A stretch of 64,000 nt of DNA from Streptomyces sp. NRRL F-2580 (GTDB lineage: Bacteria; Actinomycetota; Actinomycetes; Streptomycetales; Streptomycetaceae): assembly GCF_000720115.1 (NCBI RefSeq), contig NZ_JOIR01000006.1, forward strand, positions 172,318 to 236,317. The letters are read 5' to 3'. Numbering within the stretch: position 1 is the stretch's first letter; every line of letters begins with the position of its first letter. Shown piece after piece: positions 24,725 to 33,946 of the stretch. A program made the translations under genes and the position numbers. The notes under the pieces are model-generated. The model was not told where the DNA came from and did not search any database. It saw only the letters and a program-made list of their open reading frames with translations.

Positions 24725-26101
24725 GTGACCGCGACCCTGCCCCCGGGCACCCGGAACGGCGGACCCCGCCGGTGGCCCCTGCTCGGGAACCTGCCCGCCT
24801 TCGCCCGCGATCCACTGGCCTTCTTCGAGTCCCTGCGCGACGACTACGGCGACTGGGTGCCCTGGGCCCTCGGCCCGCAGCGCAATGTGCTGGTCTCGCG
24901 GCCCGAGCACGCCGGTGAACTGCTCGGCGCCGTCGAGTCCACCTTCAAGCCGACGGAACTGGGCTGGGCCTTCCACCAGTTGCTGGGCGACGGGGTGGTC
25001 GTCGCCGCCGGGGACGACTGGCGGCGCAAGCGGGCACTGGTCCAGCCCGCCGTGCGGCCGCGCCAGGTGCGCTCGTACGCCGCCACGATGGTCGAGTGCG
25101 CGGACGCGCTGGCCGGCGGCTGGCGCGAGGGCGAACGGATCGACGTGCACCGGGAGATGGCCGGGCTCACCCAGCGGATCGCGGTGCGCACGCTGTTCGG
25201 GAGCGACGCGGCCGGCCGGGAGGCTCCCATCAGCGCGGCGATGGCCACGGCGCAGCGGGAGCTGGGTGCGGAGTTCCGGGGGCTGACGCTGTTCCTGCCG
25301 CCGTGGGTGCACACTCCCGGGCGGCGCCGGATGCGGGAAGCCGTGGCGGTGCTCGACCGGGAGATCGAGCACGTCATACGGGAACACGAGGCGGCATCGG
25401 CCGCCGGCGCGGAGCGGGACGACCTGCTGAGCCGGCTGCTCGCGGCCCGCGACGAGGAGGGCGGCCCGCTCTCCCGCAAGGAGCTGCGGGACGAGTCGAT
25501 CACCCTCTACATCGGCGGCCACGAGACCACGTCGACCACCTTGACCTGGGCCTGGCAGCTGCTGTCGGGCGCGCCCGACGCGCGGGCCCGGCTGACGGAG
25601 GAGCTGGACCGGGTGCTCGGGGGGCGGCTGCCGACGTACGACGACTACGCGCGGCTGCCCTGGACGCAGCAGGTGGTCAAGGAGGCGCTGCGGATCTATC
25701 CGCCGATCTGGCTGATCTCGGCGGTGGCCGCGGAGGGCGCGACCATCGGCGGGCGGGCGGTGCCGACCGGAACGGCGGTGTGGACCAGCCCCTGGTCGAT
25801 GCACCGGGACGCGCGGTGGTTCCCGGACCCGGAGGCCTTCCGCCCCGAGCGGTGGGACGCGGACGCCCCCCATCCGGTGCCCGAACACGCCTGGTTCCCC
25901 TTCGGCGGGGGGCCGCGGGCCTGCCTGGGGGCGCGGTTCGCGCTGGTGGAGGCCGCGCTCGTACTGGCCGTGCTGGGACAGCGGTTCCACCTGGACAGCG
26001 GGAGCGGGCGGGCCGGGGTGTTCCCCGGCCTCACCCTGCAGCCGGTCGGGCCGGTCCTGGCGACGCTGCGCGGAACCGGCCCCAAGGCGGGGGGAAACTG
26101 A
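24725..26101 (+). CDS. Cytochrome P450
   Basis: A 458-aa P450 monooxygenase, probably soluble. The I-helix oxygen-activation motif is LYIGGHETTSTTLTW, the ExxR motif is KEALRIYP and the heme loop is FPFGGGPRACLGARFA with heme-ligand Cys400. The N-terminal PRRWPLLGNLPAFARDPLAFFESLRDDYGD has the proline-rich hinge common in the CYP102/CYP4-like bacterial group rather than the classical actinobacterial CYP105 type. GTG 24725 is in frame and gives a short N-terminus. The next gene in the same direction, a flavin monooxygenase-like protein, starts 187 bp downstream. Substrate unknown. Confidence 0.92.
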   Translation: MTATLPPGTRNGGPRRWPLLGNLPAFARDPLAFFESLRDDYGDWVPWALGPQRNVLVSRPEHAGELLGAVESTFKPTELGWAFHQLLGDGVVVAAGDDWRRKRALVQPAVRPRQVRSYAATMVECADALAGGWREGERIDVHREMAGLTQRIAVRTLFGSDAAGREAPISAAMATAQRELGAEFRGLTLFLPPWVHTPGRRRMREAVAVLDREIEHVIREHEAASAAGAERDDLLSRLLAARDEEGGPLSRKELRDESITLYIGGHETTSTTLTWAWQLLSGAPDARARLTEELDRVLGGRLPTYDDYARLPWTQQVVKEALRIYPPIWLISAVAAEGATIGGRAVPTGTAVWTSPWSMHRDARWFPDPEAFRPERWDADAPHPVPEHAWFPFGGGPRACLGARFALVEAALVLAVLGQRFHLDSGSGRAGVFPGLTLQPVGPVLATLRGTGPKAGGN

Positions 26102-26287
26102 CGGACCCGCACACCGGTGTCCCGATGTCGGAGACGGCGAGTCCAGCCGGCGAGACGCCCTTGACCCCCGCCCGGCCGGGTGGCCCGCCGCGTGTCGCCG
26201 CGGCTGCTGACGGGCTGCTGGCGCCGTAGGGCCGGGCGGCTACGGTCCGCGGGGAAGATCCCGCGACCCCTGCCAGTTAGTAGAACC

Positions 26288-27382
26288 GTGAACAATGCGA
26301 CGCGGGACGCGGACACGGTGAACGTGGCGGACGTGGTGGTCGTCGGCGCCGGGCAGGCGGGCCTGTCCAGCGCCTACCACCTGACGCGGGCAGGGCTCGA
26401 CCACGTGGTGCTGGACCACGCGCCCCGCCCGGGCGGGGCCTGGCAGTTCCGCTGGCCCTCGCTCACCTACGGCAGGGTCCACGGGATGCACGCCCTGCCC
26501 GGCATGGAGCTCGTCGGCGCCGACCCGCTGCGGCGCTCGTCCGAGGTGATCGGGGAGTACTTCGCCGCCTACGAGGACCGCTTCGACCTGCGCGTACGGC
26601 GCCCCGTGGACGTCTCGGCCGTGCGCGAGGGGGACGGCGGCCGGCTGCGCGTCGAGACCTCGGCCGGCGTCTGGTCGGCCCGGGCCCTGATCAACGCCAC
26701 GGGGACGTGGGACCGGCCGTTCTGGCCGCGCTACCCCGGCCAGGAGACCTTCCGGGGCCGCCAGCTGCACACGGCGAACTACGCCGGTCCGCAGGAGTTC
26801 GCGGGGGCGCGGGTGATCGTCGTGGGCGGCGGCACCTCGGCCGTTCAGCACCTGCTGGAGATCGCCGACGTGGCGGCGGAGACCACCTGGGTGACCCGGC
26901 GGCCCCCGGTCTTCCGCGACGGCGGCTTCGGCGAGGCCGAGGGCCGGGCCGCGGTGGCCCTGGTGGACGAACGGGTGCGCCGGGGGCTGCCGCCGCAGAG
27001 CGTGGTCAGCGTGACCGGGCTCCCGCTGAACGAGGCCGTCCGGGCCGGCCTGGCCTCGGGTGTCCTGGACCGCCGGCCCGTCTTCGACCGGATCACCGCC
27101 ACCGGCGCCCTGTGGGCGGACGGGAGCCGCGTGGACGCGGACGTCATCCTGTGGGCCACCGGATTCCGCGCCGCCGTCGACCACCTGGCCCCGCTGCGCC
27201 TGCGCGAGCCGGGCGGCGGCATCCGGGTCGAGGGGACCAGGGCCGTGCGCGACGAGCGGATCCACCTGGTCGGCTACGGCCCGTCGGCATCGACCATCGG
27301 CGCCAACCGCGCGGGCGGGGCCGCGGTCCGCGAGATCCGCCGACTGCTGGCCCGCGAACGGGTGGGCTCCCCCGCGGCGTGA
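26288..27382 (+). CDS. FAD/NAD(P)-binding oxidoreductase, flavin monooxygenase-like
   Basis: A 364-aa flavoprotein (GTG 26288; an in-frame GTG at 26318 is an alternative). FAD Rossmann GAGQAGLSSAY near the N-terminus, then the FMO-type fingerprint FxGxxxHxxxY as FRGRQLHTANY, second dinucleotide motif GGGTSAVQHLLE, and the C-terminal ATGF. These are the hallmarks of class B flavin monooxygenases and their CzcO-like relatives, which hydroxylate N or S or oxidise amines with NADPH. The protein is shorter than typical FMOs (about 450-530 aa). It ends 36 bp from the convergent MltG gene. Confidence 0.85.
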   Translation: MNNATRDADTVNVADVVVVGAGQAGLSSAYHLTRAGLDHVVLDHAPRPGGAWQFRWPSLTYGRVHGMHALPGMELVGADPLRRSSEVIGEYFAAYEDRFDLRVRRPVDVSAVREGDGGRLRVETSAGVWSARALINATGTWDRPFWPRYPGQETFRGRQLHTANYAGPQEFAGARVIVVGGGTSAVQHLLEIADVAAETTWVTRRPPVFRDGGFGEAEGRAAVALVDERVRRGLPPQSVVSVTGLPLNEAVRAGLASGVLDRRPVFDRITATGALWADGSRVDADVILWATGFRAAVDHLAPLRLREPGGGIRVEGTRAVRDERIHLVGYGPSASTIGANRAGGAAVREIRRLLARERVGSPAA

Positions 27383-27418
27383 CCCGGCCGCCCTCGTCCG
27401 TCCCGGCGGCGGCGCCGC

Positions 27419-28282
27419 TCACTTCCCGGGGGCAGCGCCCTGACCTGCGCGGGGACCCGCGTGGGCGCGGATCCGGTTGAACTCCGCGACGTGCTTCTTG
27501 TGCTCGCCGTAAGTCGCCGAGAAACGGGTGTCCCCCGGCTTCACGGTGACGAAGAACAGCCAGTCGCCGGGCGTCGGCGCGACCGCGGCCGCCATGGCCT
27601 CCAGGCCCGGGCTGTCGATCGGCGTGGGCGGCAGACCCTGGCGTTCGTACGTGTTGAAGGGGCTGTCGATGCGGGTGTCGCTCAGCTTGGTGTCCACGGT
27701 GCTGCGGTTCAGCGCGTAGTTGAGGGTGGAGTCCATCTGCAGCGGCATCGACTTCGCCAGCCGGTTGTGCACCACCCGCGCGACCTTGCCCATGTCGGCG
27801 CGGCCCTCCGCCTCGGCCTCGATGACGCTGGCCAGGGTGGCCGTCTGGTACGGGGTCATCCCGTGGGCCTTGCCGCCGTCCGCGACGGCCCTGGTGGCGA
27901 GCTTCTCGTTCGCCGTCCGCACCATGTGCGCGAGGAGCGTGGCCGGGGTGGACTTCGAGGTCACCGGGTAGGTCGCCGGGAAGAGGTAGCCCTCCGGGTT
28001 GCCCTTCGCCTCCGCGGGCAGGGCCAGTCCGGCGGTGGCCACCGCCGACTTCGCGGAGCCCGGCGGGAGCTTCAGCTCGCGGTCGATGGCGGCGTACACC
28101 TGCGGGGCGCGCCATCCTTCGGGAATCACCAACCGGCGTGGCTTCTCCGGCGCTTCCCCCTCCCTGAGGAGCGGGACCAGGACTGCCGCACCGATGGCCA
28201 GCAGCGTGCCGAGGAAGAGCGCCAGCCGGCCCCGGCGGGTGACCCGGGAACGGTGCTGCGGCGGCAGATACTCATGACGCAT
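27419..28282 (-). CDS. mltG: Endolytic murein transglycosylase, MltG/YceG family
   Basis: A 287-aa membrane-anchored enzyme that cleaves glycan strands and sets their length. An N-terminal transmembrane helix (RLALFLGTLLAIGAAVLVPLL, about residues 19-39) is followed by a LysM-like part and the YceG domain with YLFPATYPVTSK, the catalytic Glu in SVIEAEAE, HNRLAKSMPLQMDSTLNYAL, SPFNTYERQGLPPTPIDSPG. It is shorter than the main MltG of streptomycetes, which carries a long disordered tail and lies with aroE; it is therefore probably a second copy. The gene is 63 bp downstream of nothing coding on its strand. Confidence 0.85.
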   Translation of the reverse strand: MRHEYLPPQHRSRVTRRGRLALFLGTLLAIGAAVLVPLLREGEAPEKPRRLVIPEGWRAPQVYAAIDRELKLPPGSAKSAVATAGLALPAEAKGNPEGYLFPATYPVTSKSTPATLLAHMVRTANEKLATRAVADGGKAHGMTPYQTATLASVIEAEAEGRADMGKVARVVHNRLAKSMPLQMDSTLNYALNRSTVDTKLSDTRIDSPFNTYERQGLPPTPIDSPGLEAMAAAVAPTPGDWLFFVTVKPGDTRFSATYGEHKKHVAEFNRIRAHAGPRAGQGAAPGK

Positions 28283-28345
28283 GCGGCAACGCTAACCCGC
28301 GAATCATCATATTTCCGGCATCCCACCTGTGCGCCGGTCATACGG

Positions 28346-30208
28346 TCACACATTCACCGGAGCCAGCTGGAGGCCCTCGGGCGGCTCGGGCGCCAGCCCG
28401 GCATCCCGGTCCCGGCGGACCAGGGCGGCGTACCGGCCGTCCGCCTTCAGCAGCTCCTCGTGGGTACCGCGCTCGGCGATGCGGCCCGCGTCCAGGACCA
28501 CGATCTGGTCGGCGTCGCGGACGGTGGAGAGGCGGTGCGCGATGGTGATGGTGGTGCGGCCGGCCGAGAGGTTGTCGATGGCCTGCTGGACGGCGTGCTC
28601 GGTACGGGTGTCCAGGGCGCTGGTGGCCTCGTCGAGGATCAGCACGGGCGGGTCGCGCAGGATGGTGCGGGCGATGGCCAGCCGCTGCTTCTCGCCTCCG
28701 GAGAACCGGTATCCGCGCTCGCCGACCAGGGTGTCGTACCCGTCGGGCAGCGACGAGATGTGGTCGTGGATCTGCGCCGCGCGGGCCGCTTCGGTGATCT
28801 CCTCGTCGGTGGCGTCCGGCTTGGCGAAGCGCAGGTTGTCCGCGACCGAGGCGTGGAAGAGGTAGGTCTCCTGGGAGACCACGCCGATGGAACGGGCCAG
28901 CGAGTCGAAGTCGAGGTCGCGCACGTCCACCCCGTCCAGGGTCACCCGTCCGCCGGTCACGTCGTAGAGCCGGGGGACGAGGTAGCTGAGCGTGCTCTTG
29001 CCTGATCCGGTCGGGCCGACCACGGCGAGGGAGCCGCCGGCCGGGACCGTGATGTCGATCCCCGTGAGGGTCGGTCCGCTCTTGGCGTCGTACGCGAAGT
29101 GCACGTCCTCCAGCGTGACCTCGCCCTTGGCGCGGTCGAGGCGCACCGGCTCGGCGCGCTCGGTGATGTCCACCGGCAGGTCGAGGTACTCGAAGATGCG
29201 GGCGAACAGCGCGAGCGAGGTCTGTATCTGCACACCGGTCGACAGCAGGCTCACGGCGGGCCGGAAGAGGCCCTGCTGGAGGGTGACGAAGGCGACGAGG
29301 GTGCCGACGGAGAGCGAGGGCGCGCCCGTCTGGAGGGCCAGGCCGGCGGCCCAGTAGATGAGCGCGGGCATCGCGGCCATGACGATGCCGATCGTGGACA
29401 TCCGCCAGCGGCCGGCCATGCTGGACCGCACTTCGAGGCCGACGAGCTTCTCGGACTCCTCGGCGAACGCCGAGGTGAGCGACTCGGACCGGCCCATGGT
29501 GCGGCCCAGCAGGATGCCGCTCACGGAGAGCGACTCGGTGACCGTGGCGGCCATGGCGGCCATCTGCTTCTGCCGCTTCGTGGTGATCCTCTTGCGCTCG
29601 CGGCCGACCCGCCGGCTGATCCACACGAAGACGGGGAGCAGGAGCAGCGAGACGAGGGTGAGCCGCCAGTCGAGCGCCAGCATGGCGACGACGGAGGCGA
29701 TGACGGCCGTCAGGTTCGAGACGAGCGAGGTCGCGGTGGAGGTGACGGTGGCCTGCATGCCGCCGATGTCGTTGGCGATGCGGGACTGCACCTCACCGGT
29801 GCGGGTCCGGGTGAAGAAGGCCAGCGGCATCCGCTGCAGCTGCGCGTAGACGGCGGTGCGCAGGTCGTGCATGACGCGCTGGCCGACCGTGGTGGAGATC
29901 AGCGTCTGGAGCACGCCGAAGACGCTGGTGACGACGGCGGTGAGGATCATGCCGAGCGCGAGCAGGCTGAGCAGCCCGGTGCGCCCCTGCGGGATCGCGA
30001 CGTCGAGGATCTCCCGCAGCAGGAACGGCGAGGCGACGCCGACCAGCGAGGAGGCGCCGACGAGCAGGCCGACGACGGCGAGCCGGCCCCGGTAGGGCCG
30101 GAAGAGCGCCACGATGCGGCGCAGCTCCCGCGGCTGTTCCGCCGGGGCGGGGCGGGCCGGATCGAGGGGGTCTTTCGATGGGATCCACTTCGGTTCGTCG
30201 TGCGGCAT
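28346..30208 (-). CDS. ABC exporter, fused permease and ATPase (MsbA-like half transporter)
   Basis: A 620-aa half transporter. Six transmembrane helices occupy about residues 40-330 and a complete nucleotide-binding domain follows: Walker A GPTGSGKST, Q-loop with VVSQETYLF, signature FSGGEKQRLAIAR, Walker B PVLILDEATSALD and H-loop IAHRLSTV. All are intact, so it should work as a homodimer. It is divergent from the MarR gene, whose operator lies in the gap, so substrate-induced derepression is likely. The C-terminus has a short tail PPEGLQLAPVNV. Probable drug or lipid export; substrate unknown. Confidence 0.92.
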   Translation of the reverse strand: MPHDEPKWIPSKDPLDPARPAPAEQPRELRRIVALFRPYRGRLAVVGLLVGASSLVGVASPFLLREILDVAIPQGRTGLLSLLALGMILTAVVTSVFGVLQTLISTTVGQRVMHDLRTAVYAQLQRMPLAFFTRTRTGEVQSRIANDIGGMQATVTSTATSLVSNLTAVIASVVAMLALDWRLTLVSLLLLPVFVWISRRVGRERKRITTKRQKQMAAMAATVTESLSVSGILLGRTMGRSESLTSAFAEESEKLVGLEVRSSMAGRWRMSTIGIVMAAMPALIYWAAGLALQTGAPSLSVGTLVAFVTLQQGLFRPAVSLLSTGVQIQTSLALFARIFEYLDLPVDITERAEPVRLDRAKGEVTLEDVHFAYDAKSGPTLTGIDITVPAGGSLAVVGPTGSGKSTLSYLVPRLYDVTGGRVTLDGVDVRDLDFDSLARSIGVVSQETYLFHASVADNLRFAKPDATDEEITEAARAAQIHDHISSLPDGYDTLVGERGYRFSGGEKQRLAIARTILRDPPVLILDEATSALDTRTEHAVQQAIDNLSAGRTTITIAHRLSTVRDADQIVVLDAGRIAERGTHEELLKADGRYAALVRRDRDAGLAPEPPEGLQLAPVNV

Positions 30209-30300
30209 GGGCGCCCTCTCGGGAGTCAGGGGTCAAGTCGGCGGTCGAGGTCTCCGCGGAGTCGGTTCGGCGCCGGGTTCGGCAACGCCGGCACCATTGG

Positions 30301-30325
30301 AGCATAGGTCATTGTTACCTATGCT
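30301..30325. promoter_or_regulatory. MarR operator: 9-bp inverted repeat AGCATAGGT / ACCTATGCT
   Basis: Perfect 9-bp arms (AGCATAGGT at 30301-30309, ACCTATGCT at 30317-30325) with a 7-bp spacer, in the 149-bp gap between the divergent ABC exporter and MarR genes. Size and position fit a MarR dimer site that controls both promoters. Confidence 0.75.
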
Positions 30326-30357
30326 CACAATGAACGAGGTCCTGATATCGTTCCCGC

Positions 30358-30810
30358 ATGAGCTCCGCCTCCGACACCGATCGCCTCCTCGCCGAACAGC
30401 TGCTGCGCCTGACGCGCAGGCTCCACCGGATCCAGAAGCGCCACATGGAGCCGCTCGGGATCACTCCCGCCCAGAGTCGGCTGCTGCGCCTCGTCTCGCA
30501 CTACGAGGGCGAGCAGCCGCCCCGGATGGCGGACCTCGCCACGCGCCTGGAAGTCGTCCCGCGCGCCGTGACCACCCTCGTCGACGGCCTGGAGGCGGCC
30601 GAGTGCGTGCGCCGTGCGCCCGACCCCGCCAACCGGCGCGTCATCCGGATCGAGCTCACCGACACCGGCCGCGCCACGCTGCGCCGTCTGCGCAACGCGC
30701 GAACCGACGCGGCAGAGGAGATCCTGGCTCCGTTGACCGCCGACCAGCGCGAAGTGCTCGGCGGTCTGCTGAACGCCCTGTCGGACGCGCCGGCGGAGCG
30801 CACCTGCTGA
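30358..30810 (+). CDS. MarR-family transcriptional regulator
   Basis: A 150-aa winged-helix regulator. LGITPAQSRLLRLVSHYEGEQPPRMADLATRLEVVPRAVTTLVDGLEAAECVRRAPDPANRRVIRIELTDTGR contains the wHTH recognition helix (VVPRAVTTLVDGLE) and the beta-wing (DPANRRVIRIELT). Dimerisation helices are at both ends. Start ATG 30358 is 33 bases after the palindromic operator. Regulator and exporter are divergent, the usual pattern of self-regulated efflux. The FAD/Fe-S dehydrogenase gene follows 40 bp downstream and may be in the same transcript. Confidence 0.92.
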   Translation: MSSASDTDRLLAEQLLRLTRRLHRIQKRHMEPLGITPAQSRLLRLVSHYEGEQPPRMADLATRLEVVPRAVTTLVDGLEAAECVRRAPDPANRRVIRIELTDTGRATLRRLRNARTDAAEEILAPLTADQREVLGGLLNALSDAPAERTC

Positions 30811-30850
30811 ACGGGCCGCACGTGGGCCCCGACGAGGCAAGGGGTCACAC

Positions 30851-33787
30851 ATGCCGCTGCTGGAACCGAAGCCGGGCAGCCTGCGCCCGCGCGGCATCAG
30901 CGGCCCCTCCCCCGATCGGGTCCCCGCGCACCGGGCCGCCGGCACCCCGGAGCCCTTGCGCACCGAGCTGACCGCACTGCTGGGCGCCGAGAAGGTGCTG
31001 TGGAAGGTCTCCGACCTCGTCCGCTACGCCTCCGACGCCTCCCCCTACCGGTTCGTGCCCCAGGTCGTGGTGATCGCCGAGGACATCGACGACGTCTCCG
31101 CGGTGCTCTCGTACGCCCACGGCCGCGGGCGCGAGGTCGTCTTCCGGGCCGCCGGGACCTCGCTCAACGGCCAGGCCCAGGGCGAGGACATCCTCGTTGA
31201 CGTACGCCGCCACTGGGCCGGCATCGAGGTGCTGGAGGAGGGCCGGCGGGCCCGGATCCGGCCCGGCACCACCGTGATGCGGGCCAACGCCGCCCTCGCC
31301 CGGCACGGCCGGATCCTCGGCCCCGACCCGGCCAGCGCCCTCGCCTGCACCCTCGGCGGAGTCGTCGCCAACAACGCCTCCGGCATGACCGCGGGCACCA
31401 CGCGCAACTCCTACCGCACGCTCTCCTCCCTCACCGTCGTGCTGCCCGGCGGCACCGTCGTGGACACCGCCGACCCGCTGGCCGACGCGGAGCTGGCGCG
31501 CGCCGAACCGGCCCTGTGCCACGGGCTGATGAAGATCAAGAAGGAGATCGAGGCCGACCCCGCGCTGGTCACCCGGATCCGCGCCAAGTACGAGATCAAG
31601 AACACCACCGGCTACCGCCTCGACGCCTACCTCGACGGCAACACCCCCGTCGAGATCCTGCGGGGGCTGATGGTCGGCTCGGAGGGCACCCTCGGCTTCA
31701 TCTCCGAGGTCGTCTTCGACACCCTCCCCCTCGACCGCGAGGTCTGCTCGGCCCTGCTGTTCTTCCCCTCGCTGCCCGCCGCCGCCGCGGCCGTGCCCGT
31801 CTTCAACGAGGCGGGCGCCGTCGCCGTGGAGCTGATGGACGGCAACACCCTGCGCGCCTCGGTCAGCGTCGCGGGCGTTCCCGCCGACTGGGCGGACCTG
31901 CCCCGGGACACGACCGCCCTGCTCGTGGAGTTCCGCGCCCCCGACGAGGCCGGCCGGGCTGCCTGCGAACGCCGGGCCGCGCGGGCCCTCGCCGGACTCG
32001 ACCTGATCGCCCCGGTGGCCTCGGTCACCAACGCCTTCACCAGTGACCCGAAGACCGTGGGCGGCTACTGGAAGGCCCGCAAGGCCTTCGTCACGGCCGT
32101 CGGCGGAGCCCGCGCCCCCGGCACCACCCTGATCACCGAGGACTTCGCGGTTCCGCCCTCCCGGCTGGCCGAAGCCTGCGAGGCGCTCCTCGCCCTCCAG
32201 GCGGAGCACGGCTTCGACGCCGCCGTCGCCGGCCACGCCGCCCACGGGAACCTGCACTTCCTGCTCGCCTTCGACGCCGCCGACCCGGCCGACGTCGAGC
32301 GGTACGGGGCCTTCATGGAGGCCTTCTGCCGGCTCACCGTCGAGCGTTTCGACGGTTCCCTGAAGGCCGAGCACTCCACCGGGCGCAACATGGCCCCCTT
32401 CCTGGAACTGGAATGGGGCCCCCGGGCGGCCGGGCTGATGTGGCGCACCAAACGGGTCGTCGACCCGGCCGGGGTGCTCGCCCCGCGCATCCTCCTCGAC
32501 CGCGACCCGCGGGCCCATCTGCGCGGACTGAAGACCATTCCGCAGGTGGAGGCGGTGGCCGATCCCTGCATCGAGTGCGGCTTCTGCGAACCCACCTGCC
32601 CCAGCGGGGACCTGACGACCACTCCGCGCGAGCGGATCGTGCTGCGCCGCGAGATGGTGCGCCAGCAGCCCGGCTCCCCCGTGCTGGACGGACTCCTCGG
32701 CTCCTACGGCCACGACGCGGTGGACACCTGTGCGGGCGACTCCACCTGCAAACTGGCCTGCCCGGTCGGCATCGACACCGGGGCGCTGATGAAGGACTTC
32801 CGCCACCGCCGGCACAGCGCGCGCGAGGAGGCCGCCGCCGCGCTGGCCGCCCGGCGGTTCCGGACCGTCGAGGCCGCCGCCCGGCTGACGGCGGCCGCCG
32901 CCGACCACCTCTCCCGCCGGATCGGGGACCGGGCGCTCGAAGCGGTCACGGGGGCCGCGCGGAAGGCCGTACGACCGGACCTGCTGCCGCGGTGGCTGCC
33001 GCAGATCCCCGGCGCCGCCGCGCGGAACCTGCCTGCTACCCGCCGGGTGGGCGCCGCGGCGGTGTACTACCCGGCCTGCGTCAACCGGATCCTCGGCGGC
33101 TCCCGTGGCCGTGCCGGCCCCTCCCTGCCGGAGGCCGTGGTGGCCGTGTCGGAGCGCGCCGGCAAGCCCGTCTGGATCCCCCGCGACGTGAAGGGGACCT
33201 GCTGCGCGACCATCTGGCACTCCAAGGGCTACGACGCCGGGAACCGGGAGATGGCCAACCGGATCGTCGAGGCGGCCTGGGGCTGGACGGCCGGCGGGCG
33301 GCTGCCGCTGGTCGTCGACGCCTCTTCCTGCACGCTGGGCATCGCGCACGAGGTGGTCCCGTACCTGACGGAGGACAACCGGGCCCTCCACGCGGAGCTG
33401 CGGATCCTCGACTCGGTCGTGTGGGCCGCGGAGGAACTGCTGCCGCATCTGGAGGTCCGGCGCACGGTCGCCTCGGCCGTGCTCCATCCCACCTGCTCGA
33501 TGCGGCACTTGGGCGACGAGGTTCAGCTGCGGGCGGTGGCCGGGGCCTGCGCCGAGGAGGTGGTGGTCCCGGACGACGCGGGCTGCTGCGCCTTCGCGGG
33601 CGACCGGGGGATGCTGCACCCGGAGCTGACGGCCTCGGCCACGGCGCGCGAGGCGGCGGAGGTGACGGCGCGGGAGTTCGACGCACACCTGTCGGCGAAC
33701 CGGATGTGCGAGGTGGGCATGGACCGGGCGACCGGCCGGAGTTACCATTCGGCGCTGATCGAACTGGAGCACGCCACCCGCCCGTGA
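30851..33787 (+). CDS. FAD and Fe-S D-2-hydroxyacid dehydrogenase (GlcD-GlpC fusion, D-lactate type)
   Basis: A 978-aa fusion enzyme. The N-terminal half is an FAD_binding_4 (PCMH/VAO) domain: YRFVPQVVVIAEDIDDVSAVL, RAAGTSLNGQAQGEDILVDV, NNASGMTAGT and the GlcD-type C-terminal FAD-oxidase part with HAAHGNLHF. The second half is a GlpC-like Fe-S module with CIECGFCEPTCPS and CAGDSTCKLACPVG, each binding a cluster, followed by two CCG-like Cys segments (GTCCATIWHSKG, DDAGCCAFAGDRG). Such enzymes oxidise D-lactate or D-2-hydroxyglutarate and pass electrons to the quinone pool. Start ATG 30851 is clear. It lies 40 bp downstream of marR. Confidence 0.9.
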   Translation: MPLLEPKPGSLRPRGISGPSPDRVPAHRAAGTPEPLRTELTALLGAEKVLWKVSDLVRYASDASPYRFVPQVVVIAEDIDDVSAVLSYAHGRGREVVFRAAGTSLNGQAQGEDILVDVRRHWAGIEVLEEGRRARIRPGTTVMRANAALARHGRILGPDPASALACTLGGVVANNASGMTAGTTRNSYRTLSSLTVVLPGGTVVDTADPLADAELARAEPALCHGLMKIKKEIEADPALVTRIRAKYEIKNTTGYRLDAYLDGNTPVEILRGLMVGSEGTLGFISEVVFDTLPLDREVCSALLFFPSLPAAAAAVPVFNEAGAVAVELMDGNTLRASVSVAGVPADWADLPRDTTALLVEFRAPDEAGRAACERRAARALAGLDLIAPVASVTNAFTSDPKTVGGYWKARKAFVTAVGGARAPGTTLITEDFAVPPSRLAEACEALLALQAEHGFDAAVAGHAAHGNLHFLLAFDAADPADVERYGAFMEAFCRLTVERFDGSLKAEHSTGRNMAPFLELEWGPRAAGLMWRTKRVVDPAGVLAPRILLDRDPRAHLRGLKTIPQVEAVADPCIECGFCEPTCPSGDLTTTPRERIVLRREMVRQQPGSPVLDGLLGSYGHDAVDTCAGDSTCKLACPVGIDTGALMKDFRHRRHSAREEAAAALAARRFRTVEAAARLTAAAADHLSRRIGDRALEAVTGAARKAVRPDLLPRWLPQIPGAAARNLPATRRVGAAAVYYPACVNRILGGSRGRAGPSLPEAVVAVSERAGKPVWIPRDVKGTCCATIWHSKGYDAGNREMANRIVEAAWGWTAGGRLPLVVDASSCTLGIAHEVVPYLTEDNRALHAELRILDSVVWAAEELLPHLEVRRTVASAVLHPTCSMRHLGDEVQLRAVAGACAEEVVVPDDAGCCAFAGDRGMLHPELTASATAREAAEVTAREFDAHLSANRMCEVGMDRATGRSYHSALIELEHATRP

Positions 33788-33884
33788 ACGCCGGCGCGCG
33801 CGACCCCTCTAGGCAGGCACAACGCCGCCCGCGGGTCCGCAGACCTCATCGCGGGAGGCCTCCGCCGACGGAAAATCGATTGCC

Positions 33885-33898
33885 CCGGACCGGTCCGG
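33885..33898. promoter_or_regulatory. 14-bp palindrome CCGGACCGGTCCGG upstream of the ABC pair
   Basis: Perfect palindrome in the 159-bp gap before the heterodimeric ABC exporter. TTGCACGG follows about 10 bases downstream and could be a -35 box. No linked regulator; it may be an operator or chance in such GC-rich DNA. Confidence 0.3.
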
Positions 33899-33946
33899 AA
33901 GGCGAACCTTGCACGGTTTGGACCACTCGACCAGTCATGGGGCGTC

